Program-made: the position numbers and the translations under genes
Shown here: piece by piece, positions 63,203 through 64,000 of the stretch
Position numbering within the stretch: position 1 is the stretch's first letter
Layout: each line of letters starts with the position of its first letter
The notes under the pieces: model-generated
What the model was told of the DNA's origin: nothing
The model's input: the letters and a program-made list of their open reading frames with translations, nothing else
The model's database searches: none
NCBI GenBank assembly: GCA_023382335.1
Contig: JAMCPM010000013.1
Location: forward strand, 1-64,000
Source of the DNA: Actinomycetota bacterium
Lineage (GTDB): Bacteria; Actinomycetota; Thermoleophilia; BMS3ABIN01
Direction: 5' to 3'
Length of the DNA stretch: 64,000 nucleotides

Positions 63203-64000
63203 GAGAACGCCCTCCAGCCATCCCAGAGATCTTTTATCAGCCGGCGCGTCGGCATTTGCGATCTTGCCAGTTTTGTGATTAGGTGCATCTTGTCGGCTTT
63301 GGTGAGCGAGTCGACCGTGAGCATCTCCTTGACCGCCGCCGAGGCCAGCTGGGGATAAAGGCTGAAGAAATGTTTATGGGAAGAAAACAGCGATGTCATT
63401 CCCTCGAAAGTCTTGAGGTCTTTCATAATGATGCTTCTGCCGACCAAATCGCCGTAACGGCCGAGCGTCCGACGGCTGTAATCTCCCGACCCGCGCGCCT
63501 GCAATACGGTTTCGGCGGCCATCTTGCCCGAGAGCAGGGCCAGGTTGGCGCCTTCGCTGAAGACGGCGTTGACCATGCCGGCGGCGTCTCCGGCGACCAG
63601 AACGCCATCGCCATACAGACTGGGCATGCTGCGATAACCGCCCTCAGGGATGAGATGGGCGGCGTACTCGCGGCGCCCGGCGCCATCGATCAGCCTCCGC
63701 ACTTGAGGCTGCGCCTTGAACCGCTCCAGGAGACTATATGCTGCCCCGGCGCGGTCAACCATGTCCTTGAGGATGACGCCGACGCCGATCGATATCGTGT
63801 CCCTGTTGGTGTAGATGAAGCCGGTGCCCGGTATGCCGCCGGTGATCTCGCCGACCACTTCGAAGGCGGCGCCGGTATCCGTGCCGAGGCTGAAGCGGTC
63901 TTCGAGTTTCTCCTTGGGGAGCGCCAGCACTTCCTTGACCGCGACCGCTATCGCTTCGGCTTTGACGCCCTGGCTCATTCCCGCCTTCTCGGCCAGGAAG
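63199..64000 (-). CDS. fixC: FixC-like flavoprotein dehydrogenase, partial (5' end outside the window)
   Basis: The visible C-terminal 266 or so residues include AIAVAVKEVLALPKEKLEDR, GFIYTNRDTISIGVGVILKD, VLVAGDAAGMVNAVFSEGAN and LLSGKMAAETVL, typical of ETF-quinone oxidoreductases. The frame is open to the window edge, so the start and N-terminal FAD motif are not seen. It passes electrons from ETF, via FixX, to quinone. Confidence 0.9.
   Translation of the reverse strand, partial: FLAEKAGMSQGVKAEAIAVAVKEVLALPKEKLEDRFSLGTDTGAAFEVVGEITGGIPGTGFIYTNRDTISIGVGVILKDMVDRAGAAYSLLERFKAQPQVRRLIDGAGRREYAAHLIPEGGYRSMPSLYGDGVLVAGDAAGMVNAVFSEGANLALLSGKMAAETVLQARGSGDYSRRTLGRYGDLVGRSIIMKDLKTFEGMTSLFSSHKHFFSLYPQLASAAVKEMLTVDSLTKADKMHLITKLARSQMPTRRLIKDLWDGWRAFS

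Overview
The window is about 64 kb of a bacterial chromosome. The core parts (1-29.6 kb and 57.8-64 kb) are GC-rich, with short intergenic gaps and overlapping start/stop codons. Gene order (SRP RNA-dnaX-ybaB-recR), a long SRP RNA, separate purS/purQ/purL, and many small lipoproteins and redox proteins fit a deep-branching, probably anaerobic Gram-positive lineage, most likely an early actinobacterial class. The exact taxon cannot be read from this window.

Core region left (1-29.6 kb). It opens with a HAD/BrnT remnant and an intact antitoxin, then the SRP RNA, dnaX-ybaB-recR and two thiol-redox genes. One of these is a thioredoxin-TPR protein with an in-frame TGA in the active site (U-x-x-C, probable selenoprotein). 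The other is a FrnE-type DsbA interrupted by an in-frame TAG. Almost the whole de novo purine pathway follows (purA, purD, purE, purB, purCSQLFMNH). In purM the only well-placed start is an ATA overlapping the purF stop. Lipoproteins, msrA, an esterase, ychF and an MFS pump are interspersed. Three tRNA genes (Lys, Glu, Val) close this part.

Element 1 (29563-36313) is a 6.7-kb integrated element inside the 3' end of tRNA-Val. It has a 51-bp attL/attR repeat, matching arm-type repeats at both ends, a tyrosine integrase, an excisionase-like HTH protein, a P-loop replication-type ATPase and a 402-aa unknown protein in a cargo position.

Element 2 and cargo island (36.3 to about 57.7 kb, more AT-rich) abuts attR. 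A large serine recombinase, whose last codons are antisense to the tRNA fragment, an ImmA-like protein and an XRE repressor form a control module. Opposite it lie a 208-bp nested inverted-repeat element, a Replic_Relax-type protein, a RadC-like protein, an SDH_sah-type serine protease and a VirD4/TraG-like ATPase. Next comes a defence-type island: a C-protein-regulated restriction-modification system, a four-gene unit LexA-like repressor/ubiquitin-like protein/ThiF-E1/DUF6527, an unknown gene with a structured leader, AbiE, DUF433/DUF5615 and Fic. Four partial copies of one repeat punctuate the cargo modules, and one copy is split precisely by an IS1111-type IS110 element.

Core region right (57.8-64 kb). 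An orphan small peptide carrying a perfect lasso-type leader motif and a poly-Asp tail is followed by a terminator and tRNA-Asp. Then come a DUF2769/Rieske/FAD-reductase cluster, a universal stress protein, a GH-like lipoprotein, a zinc-ribbon/ABM protein, a small membrane protein and the start of a fixX-fixC electron-transfer pair that runs off the window.

The strongest candidate for a little-described system is the LexA-Ubl-E1-DUF6527 operon. Next are the repeat-punctuated cargo island and the orphan RiPP-like precursor.
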